DNA of 17,285 nucleotides, taken from Vermiculatibacterium agrestimuris (GTDB lineage: Bacteria; Bacillota; Clostridia; Oscillospirales; Oscillospiraceae). Position numbers and translations under genes: made by a program. The notes under the pieces are model-generated. The model did not search any database. It was not told the origin of the DNA and saw nothing but the letters and a program-made list of their open reading frames with translations. The stretch covers positions 1-17,285 of the forward strand of contig NZ_CALPCU010000033.1 of NCBI RefSeq assembly GCF_943193085.1. Direction: 5' to 3'. Of the stretch, positions 5,977 through 12,985 are shown in pieces (position 1 is the stretch's first letter; each line of letters begins with the position of its first letter).

Positions 5977-8658
5977 TCAAAAATCCTCGTTGTCCACATC
6001 GAATGGGGGCAGATCCATGGGCTGAGGGATGGCGTCGCCCTCGTAGTCCAGCTCCTCGGGCACAGGCTCTGACACCGGAGGTGCGTCGGGCGCCATGTCC
6101 ACCATGCCCTGCTTGTACTGCATCTCCTGCCACTGCTCCTTGGTGATGAGCACCTGGCGGGGCTTGGAGCCTTCGAAGGGCCCCACCACCCCCTTCTCCT
6201 CCATCTGATCCACCAGCCGGGCGGCGCGGGAGTAGCCCAGTTTCAGCCGCCGCTGGAGCATGGACACAGAGGCCATGCCCGTCTCCACCACCACCTCGAT
6301 GGCAGAGGGCAGCAGCTCGTCATAGGCGTCGTCCACATCCTCCGGTGCGGAACCACCCACGCCCTTGGCCCCCTTCTCCTTCTCCGCCACGCTCTTTTCG
6401 ATCTCGTGGAGCACGGACTCGTCATACTGGGCGCTGCCGCCCTGCTTGACAAAGTCCACCACAGCCGCCACTTCCTCATCGGTGATGAGACAGCCCTGGA
6501 CACGGGTGGGCTTTCCCGCCCCCAGAGGCAGGTAGAGCATATCGCCCCGGCCCACCAGCTTCTCCGCGCCCACCTGATCCAAAATGATGCGGGATTCCAG
6601 AGAGGAGGCCACCGCAAAGGCAATGCGGGAGGGGATATTGGCCTTCATCAGGCCCGTGATGACGTCGGCGGAGGGCCGCTGTGTGGCAACGATGAGGTGC
6701 ATACCGGCGGCACGGCCCATCTGGGCCACCCGGCAGATGGACTCCTCCACCTCCTTGGCCGCCACCAGCATCAGGTCGGCCAGCTCGTCGATGACCACCA
6801 CGATCTGAGGCATGGTCTCCATCTCCCCCGTCTTGGCAGCGTGGGCGTTATAGGAGGCCAGATCCCGGACGCCCACCTCGGAGAAAGCCCGGTAACGCTT
6901 CATCATCTCCACCACCGCCCACTGGAGGGCGCCGGCCGCCTTTTTGGGGTCGGTGACCACCGGGATGAGCAGATGGGGGATGCCGTTGTAGATACCCAGC
7001 TCCACCATTTTGGGATCCACCATAATCAGGCGCACTTCCTCAGGACTGGCCTTATAGAGCAGAGAGATAATGAGGGAGTTAGTACATACCGATTTGCCGG
7101 AGCCGGTGGTGCCGGCGATAAGCATGTGGGGCAGCTTGGCGATGTTGCCCACCACACAATTGCCGCCGATATCCTTGCCCACGGCAAAGGCCACCTTGGA
7201 TTCGTGGTTTTTGAACTGCTCAGAGCCGATCACATCCCGGATCTGCACCGGGGAGACCAGCTTATTCGGCACCTCGATGCCCACCATGGAGATCTTGTCG
7301 GGAATGGGGGCGATGCGCACGCCAGAAGCGCCCAGGGCCAGGGCAATGTCGTCGGCCAGGTTGGTCAGCTTGTTCAGGCGCACGCCCTGATCCAGCTCCA
7401 GCTCGTACCGGGTCACCGAGGGGCCCCGGGTCACGTTGATAATACTGGCGTCAATGCCGAAGGAGTGGATGGTGTCGGTGAGCCGGGTCTGGTTGGCTCT
7501 CAGCTCTCCCGCCACGCCGGCAGAATCCGTCTCTCCTCCCATCTTCAGCAGGGAGACGGGCGGGTATTCGTAGGCGGCCGCCGCCTGGCTCAAGGCCTCC
7601 TCCACCTCTTGAGATACCTGGGCCGCAGCCTCCTCGGCATCTCCCTTTTTCAGCTTGGGCACAGCAGGCTCCCGCAGGATCTCCGGGGGCGGCGCCGGGG
7701 CCTGGAAGGGCTCCTCGGGCAGCTCCACCGCGGGCAGCGGCGCCGGGGCAGGCGCAGGCTCCTCCGCCTCCTTAGCGGCTGCCAGCACCTGATCCGGCGC
7801 AGGCACCTTGCTCTTTCGGTCAAAAAGGCCCCGCTTGGGCTCCGGGAGCTCCTCGGGGGCGGGCTCCTCCTCGGGCTGGGGCCGGGGCCCGTCGTCCACC
7901 GGGATGTCAATGGAGGCCCGGCGGCGCTCCCTGGAAACAGGGGCGGGCCGGATGGGCTTGGCCGGGGGCGGGGGAAGCTCTTCCTCCTCGTCGTCCTCCT
8001 CCACCTCCTCGTACTCTGTCCGGGGACGGCTGCGCAGCCAATCCACTACCTGGACGGGGGTGATGCGGAAGCTGCCCATAAGCAGGCCGCAAAGGGCCAG
8101 AATCAGCACCATGCCCGCGCCGATCTTACTGAACACGGCGATAAGAGCCTGAGAGAAAAGGCCGGCCAAAACGCCGCCGGAGGTCATGGTCTTCCCCTGC
8201 GTCCACAGGATCTTCACGATCTCACCGCTCCAGGCAAACTCGCTCTTGAACAGAAACAGGTGGAGAAGGCTTCCCAAAATCACGGGGGTCAGCACCGTGC
8301 ACCACACCCGAAGCTGTACGGGCCGGCCCCGGTGAAAGCCCAGGATGGCGGCACACCACAGCAGAGCCGGGGGCAGTAGCCAATAGCCGTAACCGATCAG
8401 GCCCTTCACCGTCCCACAGAGAAAGTCGATGAAGATGGCCTCCACCTGGAAATAGCCCAGGGCGGAGAAAACACCCAGCAGGAGGCACACCAGCGCGCCC
8501 ACCTCCCGGCGGATCGGGCGGCGGGCCGGCTCCGGCGCTCTTTTCCGGCTGGTGGAGCCGCTCGACCGGCCGGCAGAGCTCCCTCTGCCGGAAGAGGCGC
8601 GGGCGTCGGAAGCGCTTGCGCGGGTGGAACCAGTTTTCTTTTGTGTGGAGGAGGCCAC
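5977..8658 (-). CDS. ftsK: DNA translocase FtsK/SpoIIIE
   Basis: A hexameric ATP-driven dsDNA pump at the septum that clears chromosomal DNA during division or, as SpoIIIE, moves the chromosome into the forespore. With the GTG start it has 893 residues. It begins with a basic Ser/Arg-rich tail (1-50), then about four membrane segments (roughly 54-70, 83-108, 116-136, 179-197), an acidic and Pro-rich linker (about 215-340) and the motor. Walker A GTTGSGKS is at 516-523, Walker B IVVVIDELAD at 619-628, and the ATQRPSADVITG block at about 658-669. A winged-helix gamma domain that reads KOPS/SRS sites is at about 778-840. An extra acidic tail of about 53 residues follows. GTG at 8658 is preferred because AAAGGATGATC, a near match to the 16S 3' end, sits just upstream; the ATG three codons earlier overlaps that site. 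The neighbourhood with tepA matches that of Bacillus spoIIIE. Confidence 0.95.
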   Translation of the reverse strand: MASSTQKKTGSTRASASDARASSGRGSSAGRSSGSTSRKRAPEPARRPIRREVGALVCLLLGVFSALGYFQVEAIFIDFLCGTVKGLIGYGYWLLPPALLWCAAILGFHRGRPVQLRVWCTVLTPVILGSLLHLFLFKSEFAWSGEIVKILWTQGKTMTSGGVLAGLFSQALIAVFSKIGAGMVLILALCGLLMGSFRITPVQVVDWLRSRPRTEYEEVEEDDEEEELPPPPAKPIRPAPVSRERRRASIDIPVDDGPRPQPEEEPAPEELPEPKRGLFDRKSKVPAPDQVLAAAKEAEEPAPAPAPLPAVELPEEPFQAPAPPPEILREPAVPKLKKGDAEEAAAQVSQEVEEALSQAAAAYEYPPVSLLKMGGETDSAGVAGELRANQTRLTDTIHSFGIDASIINVTRGPSVTRYELELDQGVRLNKLTNLADDIALALGASGVRIAPIPDKISMVGIEVPNKLVSPVQIRDVIGSEQFKNHESKVAFAVGKDIGGNCVVGNIAKLPHMLIAGTTGSGKSVCTNSLIISLLYKASPEEVRLIMVDPKMVELGIYNGIPHLLIPVVTDPKKAAGALQWAVVEMMKRYRAFSEVGVRDLASYNAHAAKTGEMETMPQIVVVIDELADLMLVAAKEVEESICRVAQMGRAAGMHLIVATQRPSADVITGLMKANIPSRIAFAVASSLESRIILDQVGAEKLVGRGDMLYLPLGAGKPTRVQGCLITDEEVAAVVDFVKQGGSAQYDESVLHEIEKSVAEKEKGAKGVGGSAPEDVDDAYDELLPSAIEVVVETGMASVSMLQRRLKLGYSRAARLVDQMEEKGVVGPFEGSKPRQVLITKEQWQEMQYKQGMVDMAPDAPPVSEPVPEELDYEGDAIPQPMDLPPFDVDNEDF

Positions 8659-8763
8659 TGGGATCATCCTTTCCGAAAACGCCGCGAACAGGCGGCGGCT
8701 TGTCCATAAAATATCAACATAAATATACCGCAAATTCCTCCAAATTTCAAGCCCTTCCGGCAT

Positions 8764-8810
8764 AAAAAGGGCTCCGCCCATTTCGGGAGGAGCCCTTCGG
8801 GAGCCCTTTT
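8764..8810 (-). terminator. Terminator between uppP and ftsK, with competing stems
   Basis: On the minus strand, AAAAGGGCTCC (8810-8800) pairs with GGAGCCCTTTT (8775-8765), followed by T. A nested stem (8795-8789 with 8775-8769) uses the same 3' arm. It begins 5 bases after the uppP stop and lies about 105 bases upstream of the ftsK start, so ftsK transcription needs readthrough or its own promoter. Confidence 0.75.
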
Positions 8811-8814
8811 CCAT

Positions 8815-9660
8815 TTATTTTACGAAAAAACCGGCAGCCAGGGAGAGGATTCCCGCTCCCCAACAATAATAGGCGAAGGCGCCGAACTTCCCCTTATCGG
8901 AGAGCAGATTCACCAGGCGAATGGCAAAGTAGCCCACCACGGCGGCCACCAGGGTGCCCACCAGATAGACGGGCATCAGCTCCATGTCCACGCCCCCCGC
9001 CTCCATCACGTCCTTCAAGCTCAAGATGTTGGCCCCCAACACTGCCGGGAGGCTCATAAGGAAGGAAAAGCGCACGGCAAAGACCCGGTCATAGCCCCGC
9101 AGGAGCCCGGCGGAGATGGTGATGCCGGAGCGGGAGATGCCGGGGAGGGTGCCCACAGCCTGGGCAAAGCCCACCACCACCGCGTCGGCCAGGGTGGCTG
9201 TGCGCTCGGTCTTGCGCCCCCGGGCCATCCGGTCGGAAAAATAGAGGATAAAGCCGGTGAGCAGCAGCGCCACCGAGACAAAGGCGGCGCTGCCCATGGC
9301 CGCCTCCACCCTGTCCTTGACGGGCAGGATGAGGAACAACGGCAAGGTGGCCACGACGATGAGGAGCACCATCCGCCGGGCGGGCGGTGCGCTCTGTCCC
9401 TGGCCGCCGCGCCGGGAGAAGAGGCCGCCCAGCAGCAAAAAGAACTCCCGGATCATCTCCCATATGTCCTTCCAATAGTAGACGAACACGGAGATCAGCG
9501 TTCCCAGGTGGAGCAGAACAGTGAAAAACATCTGGGTCTCCTCATAATTCTCCACCCCGAAAAAGTGCTGGAACAGGGCCAAATGGCCCGAACTGGAAAT
9601 GGGCAGGAACTCCGCGATCCCCTGCAGGATCCCCATAAGGACAGAAGATATGTAATCCAA
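8815..9660 (-). CDS. uppP: Undecaprenyl-diphosphatase UppP (BacA)
   Basis: An integral membrane phosphatase that recycles undecaprenyl pyrophosphate to undecaprenyl phosphate for peptidoglycan and other wall polymers; overexpression gives bacitracin resistance in other species. With the chosen start it has 281 residues. The two family signatures are intact: QGIAEFLPISSSGH at about 13-26 and PGISRSG at about 173-179, the latter with the essential arginine. About eight hydrophobic segments are seen. The start is TTG at 9660, because GGAGGG lies seven bases upstream and this gives the usual MDYI...MGILQG N-terminus; a TTG five codons earlier lies upstream of that ribosome site and is unlikely. 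It sits between tepA and ftsK on the same strand. Assignment is secure. Confidence 0.95.
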   Translation of the reverse strand: MDYISSVLMGILQGIAEFLPISSSGHLALFQHFFGVENYEETQMFFTVLLHLGTLISVFVYYWKDIWEMIREFFLLLGGLFSRRGGQGQSAPPARRMVLLIVVATLPLFLILPVKDRVEAAMGSAAFVSVALLLTGFILYFSDRMARGRKTERTATLADAVVVGFAQAVGTLPGISRSGITISAGLLRGYDRVFAVRFSFLMSLPAVLGANILSLKDVMEAGGVDMELMPVYLVGTLVAAVVGYFAIRLVNLLSDKGKFGAFAYYCWGAGILSLAAGFFVK

Positions 9661-9699
9661 AACGCTTCCCTCCAACGCACAGCTTTTTCTCTGCTATTC

Positions 9700-9705
9700 A
9701 TATTA
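9700..9705 (-). promoter_or_regulatory. Possible extended -10 of uppP
   Basis: On the minus strand, TGGTAATAT gives a TGn-extended -10 (TAATAT at 9705-9700) about 40 bases before the start codon, without a good -35. A GGCGGGA/TCCCGCC dyad (9714-9720, 9734-9740) covers the -35 zone. Confidence 0.4.
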
Positions 9706-9770
9706 CCACACCCGGCGGGATATTTCCACTCTTTCCCGCCCGCTTCACAAAACCTTAAGGGAGAAGGAGG

Positions 9771-10475
9771 TCACCCCTCCCTCTCCCTCGCCTTTCTTTC
9801 CTCGATCTGCCGATGGAGGCACTCCAGCGCATCGGAAAGTCCGCCCGTCTGGTCGATCAGCCCGATCCGCACAGCCTCCTCCCCATAGAGAACGCTGCCC
9901 ACATCCCCCGTCAGCTCCCCTGTCTCCAGCAGCAGGGAGAGAAAATCCTGCCGGCGGATGTTGCTGTGGGTGGTGACGAAGTCGATGATCCGATCCTGGG
10001 TGCGCTGAAAGTAGGCAAACATCTGGCTCACTCCGATGACGGTACCGGACATCCGCACCGGGTGGATGGTCATGGCCGCCGAGGGGGCGATGAAGGAGCG
10101 CTTCGCCGCCACCGCCAGGGGCACTCCGATGGAATGGCCCCCTCCCAGCACCATGGACACCGTGGGCTTGGTCATACCGGCGATGGTCTCGGCAATGGAC
10201 AGACCCGCCTCGATGTCGCCCCCCACCGTGTTCACCAGCACCAAAAGGCCGTCCACCTCATCGCTCTCCTCCACCATGGCCAGCAGGGGCAAAACATGCT
10301 CATACTTGGTGGTCTTCACTGTGGGCGGCAGAAGCTGATGCCCCTCCACCTGTCCCACAATGGTCAAGGTGTGGATCGTCCCCCGCCGGGTGCGGATGAG
10401 GGCGCTTCCCAGCCCCTCAATGTTCTCCCGCGCCTCCTCTTCCCGCTGCGGCTGCTGCTGTTCCTGCTCGTCCAT
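9771..10475 (-). CDS. tepA: TepA/ClpP-like serine protease
   Basis: A 234-residue ClpP-fold protein of the translocation-enhancing protein TepA (YmfB) group. The nucleophile motif GGGHSIGVPLA places Ser115 and AMTIHPVR places His138; NTVGGDIEAGLSIAETI at 82-98 is the ClpP-type substrate-side segment. The N-terminal 20 residues are highly charged and Gln/Glu-rich, with no signal peptide or membrane segment, so it is cytosolic. The start ATG has GGAGGG at ideal spacing; the longer open frame upstream has no ribosome site. In Bacillus, tepA lies beside spoIIIE and affects protein export and spore development, which fits the ftsK neighbour here; uppP is inserted between them in this genome. A palindrome 54 bases upstream may regulate it. 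Family is clear; substrates are unknown. Confidence 0.9.
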   Translation of the reverse strand: MDEQEQQQPQREEEARENIEGLGSALIRTRRGTIHTLTIVGQVEGHQLLPPTVKTTKYEHVLPLLAMVEESDEVDGLLVLVNTVGGDIEAGLSIAETIAGMTKPTVSMVLGGGHSIGVPLAVAAKRSFIAPSAAMTIHPVRMSGTVIGVSQMFAYFQRTQDRIIDFVTTHSNIRRQDFLSLLLETGELTGDVGSVLYGEEAVRIGLIDQTGGLSDALECLHRQIEERKAREREG

Positions 10476-10528
10476 GGCGCTCCCTCCTTGCGTGGTCTTT
10501 AGTATGCGCAGAGAACGGCGGCCCATTC

Positions 10529-10551
10529 TCAAATTACACCGTGTAATTTGA
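10529..10551. promoter_or_regulatory. 23-bp operator-like palindrome upstream of tepA
   Basis: Arms TCAAATTACAC (10529-10539) and GTGTAATTTGA (10541-10551) are perfect complements around one C. The dyad lies 54 bases upstream of the tepA ATG. A TAATTT in the minus-strand reading could be part of a -10. It has no U tract and no loop, so it is more likely a DNA-binding site than a terminator. The binding protein is unknown. Confidence 0.55.
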
Positions 10552-10699
10552 CCTTTACAGCTCCGGTGCGGCCCCATCTTTTCCCTTTTTCAGCCTTATC
10601 GACAAAAAACTCCCTCTTTTTTCTTCCTTCCCGCCTTCCCGTGCACTTTTTCTCCATAAGATTTACATAATTTACGTTCATAACATTCACTACACAGAG

Positions 10700-10773
10700 T
10701 TATTCACATTTTTCACAGGTCTTTCCACAGCCATACACCCCTTTTATCCAAACGTCTTCACAATTTATCCACA
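10700..10773 (+). promoter_or_regulatory. Cluster of DnaA-box-like 9-mers
   Basis: Within 74 bases of the gene-free stretch, all on the same strand: TTATTCACA (10700-10708), TTTTTCACA (10709-10717), CTTTCCACA (10721-10729, one mismatch), TTATCCAAA (10744-10752, one mismatch) and TTATCCACA (10765-10773, perfect). Three fit TTWTNCACA exactly. The surroundings are AT-rich. dnaA is not in the window, so this is either an auxiliary DnaA-binding locus or an origin-like element. The wider 10476-10948 gap holds no credible gene. Confidence 0.55.
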
Positions 10774-10853
10774 GAATTTTCCATAGCCCGAAAATGAATT
10801 TCCCCAAAAAATGAAATCACCAGTTTGGTATACATAATATTTTTTAAGGCCAA

Positions 10854-10900
10854 CTCTTTTTCACGCGCTGCCCTTGGGCAGCAGCCGCTTGCGCAAAGAG
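10854..10900 (+). other. Nested inverted repeat, candidate small structured RNA
   Basis: CTCTTT (10854-10859) pairs with AAAGAG (10895-10900), GCGC (10865-10868) with GCGC (10891-10894), and TGCCC (10869-10873) with GGGCA (10876-10880). The element is followed directly by a strong hairpin with a plus-strand T tract. No promoter is convincing; TAATAT at 10835-10840 is the best -10 candidate. Confidence 0.35.
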
Positions 10901-10938
10901 CCCCGGTATCAGGCAGGTGCATGATACCGGGGCTTTTT
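10899..10938. terminator. Strong intrinsic hairpin in the tepA/CmpB-gene gap
   Basis: Arms 10899-10911 and 10922-10934 form a perfect 13-bp stem (AGCCCCGGTATCA) with a 10-base loop. The U tract (TTTTT, 10934-10938) is on the plus strand. On the minus strand it would end the CmpB-type gene, 15 bases after its stop, but there the tail is only CTCTTTG. Confidence 0.8.
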
Positions 10939-10948
10939 ATACTGCGAT

Positions 10949-11809
10949 TCAATTCTTTGCCCGCCTGCGGCGGAACATGCCCTTCTCCCCTTGGCGCTTG
11001 ACGCTCTCCAGGGCCTCTCTGTCCCTGCCGGAGGTCATGCTGCTGTACCGGGAGCGGAACCGGCGGCTCATGAGCTCGGCTCCCATCATCAGGTCGTTGT
11101 AGCGCTCCTTCAGGGCGCGGCCTTTCTCATCCAGCTGCTCGGGCAGCAGGTCGTCCAGCCGCTCGGAGAAGCTCTGCTTCGCCTCCGTCAGCATATCGGT
11201 GAGTTCCGCCTTGCCCAGGTGAGCCTGAAGCCGCAGCTCGTCGCCCACCTGCTGCATCCGGGAGAGCATCTGGGATGTACGGGCCAGTTGGTAGATGGTG
11301 GCCCCGGCATCGCTGACCAGCACGCCCAGGAAAAATCCGTCCAGCACGTAGACGGCCAGAGCCGGAATCCTCTCCAAAAGTCCCGCCACCCTAGGGTGAA
11401 TGAAATAAAGCACCAGGAAGGACAGCACGCCCCACATCAGGCACACCCACAGGCAGATGCGGCCGTGGAGATTAAAGCGGTACATGCTGTAATCCCAATA
11501 CTTGATGTGGGTGGTCTTCTCCAAAAACCAGCCCACCAGGTACTCCCAGGCGGACATACATACTGTGGCGGTCAGGTAAAACAGCACCGGCTTATCCATA
11601 AGGGGCTGAAACCAGCAGACCATCATCAGCACCCCCACCCCGTAAATAGGGCACATAGGGCCATAGAGGAAACCCCGGGGGACGAACCGCTTTTCCAGGG
11701 TGGAGCAGTAAATGGTCTCCATGCACCAGCCCAGGACGGAATAGACGATAAAGTACAAAAGAGCCATGCTGATGGGCAGGCCGAAAAAGATGGGCTCTCC
11801 CACGGTCAC
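10949..11809 (-). CDS. CmpB-type putative ABC transporter permease (PF06541-like)
   Basis: A membrane protein of 286 residues from the first GTG. The first 175 residues carry five to six membrane segments with the hallmarks of the 'putative ABC-transporter type IV/CmpB' family: GWCMETIYCS, RGFLYGPMCPIYGVG, EYLVGWFLEKT, KYWDYS...FNLHGRICL. Residues about 185-275 are charged and helical, likely coiled-coil, and the end is very basic (RRRRAKN). The GTG at 11809 overlaps the stop of the upstream DUF4364 gene as GTGA, giving translational coupling; a second GTG two codons on (11803) also has a plausible AAGGGG site. The family name implies transport, but no ATPase partner is encoded here and the function is not established. 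Confidence 0.82.
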   Translation of the reverse strand: MTVGEPIFFGLPISMALLYFIVYSVLGWCMETIYCSTLEKRFVPRGFLYGPMCPIYGVGVLMMVCWFQPLMDKPVLFYLTATVCMSAWEYLVGWFLEKTTHIKYWDYSMYRFNLHGRICLWVCLMWGVLSFLVLYFIHPRVAGLLERIPALAVYVLDGFFLGVLVSDAGATIYQLARTSQMLSRMQQVGDELRLQAHLGKAELTDMLTEAKQSFSERLDDLLPEQLDEKGRALKERYNDLMMGAELMSRRFRSRYSSMTSGRDREALESVKRQGEKGMFRRRRAKN

Positions 11810-12339
11810 TCCCCCTTCCCCTTATCGTTCAAGACCTCCAGCAGTCCGTTATAGACCCGCTCCGGCCGGGCTTTGAAGCCGGCGATGAGCTGCTCGGCCT
11901 GGGCCTGAGAGGGGCATAGAAGCTCGATGGTCAGCAGATTTCCCCCGTCGTCATCCAGCGTCATTCGGGCCACGGCGGAGCCGTCCTCCCTGGCCAGGGC
12001 CTCTCCCCGGATCTGGGCACTGCGCCGCAGGGCGGCGTTCACTGCCGTCAGATCCTGATCGCACCGGCGGCGCACCGAGTAGGGCAGACTGCTCTCACAG
12101 GCCTCCGAGTTGACCTGACCCTTTTCTGTGATGGTGTAGCGCCCCTCCTCCAGAAGGAGGTGGCCGCTCTCCACCAGCTCGGCGGTGGCCTCGGCAAAAT
12201 CAAAATATTCTACGCCCTCATGGCGCATGGCGAGCTCCATAAGCGTGTCAAAATCCACCGGCCCCGCCATCCGGGCCATCAAATAGAGCTCCAGCATTTT
12301 GATGTCCAGCTTATCGTGAATGAAACCTTGTTTGGCCAT
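11806..12339 (-). CDS. DUF4364-family winged-helix protein
   Basis: A 177-residue cytosolic protein resembling DUF4364. The N-terminal 75 residues read as a winged helix: helices at about 10-25, 30-40 and 48-60, then the wing around GRYTITEKG at 66-74. This is followed by a conserved ESSLPYSVR segment and a mixed alpha/beta C-terminal half with the run MTLDDDGGNLLTIELLCP. The ATG follows AAAGGAG at good spacing. It is the first gene of a two-gene unit, overlapping the CmpB-type membrane protein gene. It could be a DNA-binding regulator, possibly of its own operon, but no target is visible. Family call is fair; role unknown. Confidence 0.75.
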   Translation of the reverse strand: MAKQGFIHDKLDIKMLELYLMARMAGPVDFDTLMELAMRHEGVEYFDFAEATAELVESGHLLLEEGRYTITEKGQVNSEACESSLPYSVRRRCDQDLTAVNAALRRSAQIRGEALAREDGSAVARMTLDDDGGNLLTIELLCPSQAQAEQLIAGFKARPERVYNGLLEVLNDKGKGE

Positions 12340-12371
12340 AGCGTGCTCCTTTGGGACAGTTGATTTTTCTT

Positions 12372-12400
12372 ATTATACCTGTATTTTCCTCGGATGGCAA
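12372..12400 (-). promoter_or_regulatory. Promoter of the DUF4364/CmpB-type operon
   Basis: On the minus strand, TTGCCA (12400-12395), a 17-base spacer and a perfect TATAAT (12377-12372), about 33 bases before the ATG. Confidence 0.8.
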
Positions 12401-12459
12401 GCCCCGCCCCTCTCCTCTCTTCCCCATTTTTCACGAAAGGAGCTGCCCTTATAGGTGCA

Positions 12460-12485
12460 GATTATGATATAATAGTATCATAATC
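12460..12485 (+). promoter_or_regulatory. Operator-like palindrome over the -10 of the phosphatase gene
   Basis: Arms GATTATGATA (12460-12469) and TATCATAATC (12476-12485) are perfect complements around TAATAG. A perfect TATAAT lies at 12468-12473 inside the dyad, with no good -35 17 bases upstream. A protein bound here would block or assist that promoter. It loosely resembles Fur/PerR-type AT-rich dyads, but does not match their consensus well. Confidence 0.55.
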
Positions 12486-12506
12486 TCCCCACAGGAGGCT
12501 CAAGAT

Positions 12507-12944
12507 ATGACAAAGATCCTTTTCGTCTGCCACGGCAATATCTGCCGCTCCCCTATGGCGGAAAGCGTGATGACCCACCTGCTCCAGCGGGCGGATCGGA
12601 GGGATATCCTGGTGGATTCCGCCGCCACCAGTACAGAGGAGCTGGGCAATCCCGTCCACCCCGGCACCCGGCGGGTGCTGGCCGCCCACGGCGTCCCTCT
12701 GGTGCCCCACCGGGCCCGGCAGATGACCTGGCAGGACGGCGAGACATACAGCTATCTCATCGGCATGGACAGCGCCAACCTGCGGAACATGGCCCGCATC
12801 CTGGGACACAGTGAAAAGCTCCACAGCTTGTTGGATTGGAGCCCTCACCCCAGAGACATCGCCGACCCCTGGTACACCGGGGATTTCGAGGCCACCTTCC
12901 GGGACGTCTGGGAGGGCTGCGAGACTCTGCTGGACATTCTTTAA
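12507..12944 (+). CDS. Low-molecular-weight protein-tyrosine phosphatase
   Basis: A 145-residue cytosolic enzyme that removes phosphate from protein tyrosines, or in some clades arginines. The P-loop CHGNICRS is at residues 8-15, with nucleophile Cys8 and Arg14. The general acid is Asp120 in DIADPWYTGD. The residue after the first Cys is His and the family's usual Thr/Ile in CxGN(T/I)CRSP is Ile: arginine phosphatases such as YwlE have Thr at that place, so Ile points to tyrosine specificity. Length is normal. The ATG is eight bases after AGGAGG. It is a single gene with a palindromic promoter and a bidirectional terminator; no tyrosine kinase is nearby. Confidence 0.92.
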   Translation: MTKILFVCHGNICRSPMAESVMTHLLQRADRRDILVDSAATSTEELGNPVHPGTRRVLAAHGVPLVPHRARQMTWQDGETYSYLIGMDSANLRNMARILGHSEKLHSLLDWSPHPRDIADPWYTGDFEATFRDVWEGCETLLDIL

Positions 12945-12950
12945 GTAAAA

Positions 12951-12985
12951 ACGGGAGCGGTCTTTCGATCGCTCCCGTTCCCTTT
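12951..12985. terminator. Bidirectional terminator between phosphatase gene and dus
   Basis: ACGGGAGCG (12951-12959) pairs with CGCTCCCGT (12970-12978). The plus tail is TCCCTTTT; the minus tail is TTTTTAC. It serves two convergent genes. Confidence 0.85.

Noticed and set aside
5696..6133. Frames over tRNA-Arg reading AVAQLDRVTGYEPVGRGFESL on one strand and LEGLEPPTYWF on the other
   Set aside because: Again typical spurious translations of a tRNA gene.
6406..8379. A 657-residue plus-strand open frame opposite ftsK, rich in Gly, His, Arg and Leu
   Set aside because: It is a shadow produced by the high GC third positions of ftsK; it has no ribosome site or recognisable domain.
8659..8814. 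N-terminal extension of FtsK by 52 residues to 8814
   Set aside because: It runs through the uppP terminator and has no ribosome site; the GTG at 8658 has a strong one.
10476..10577. N-terminal extension of TepA to 10577
   Set aside because: It would translate the palindrome at 10529-10551 and lacks a ribosome site; the ATG at 10475 has GGAGGG at ideal distance.
10600..10800. Calling this stretch a definite oriC
   Set aside because: dnaA/dnaN are absent, no skew calculation could be done, and two minus-strand genes lie to its right, so only a DnaA-box cluster is claimed.
10854..10938. SRP RNA, 6S RNA or tmRNA at the structured element
   Set aside because: No GGAA-type SRP helix 8 loop, no long 6S-like bulged duplex and no tRNA-like domain are present.
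10758..10952. A 64-residue minus-strand frame in the gap upstream of tepA
   Set aside because: It crosses the terminator hairpin and the DnaA-box cluster, has no good ribosome site and no family resemblance.
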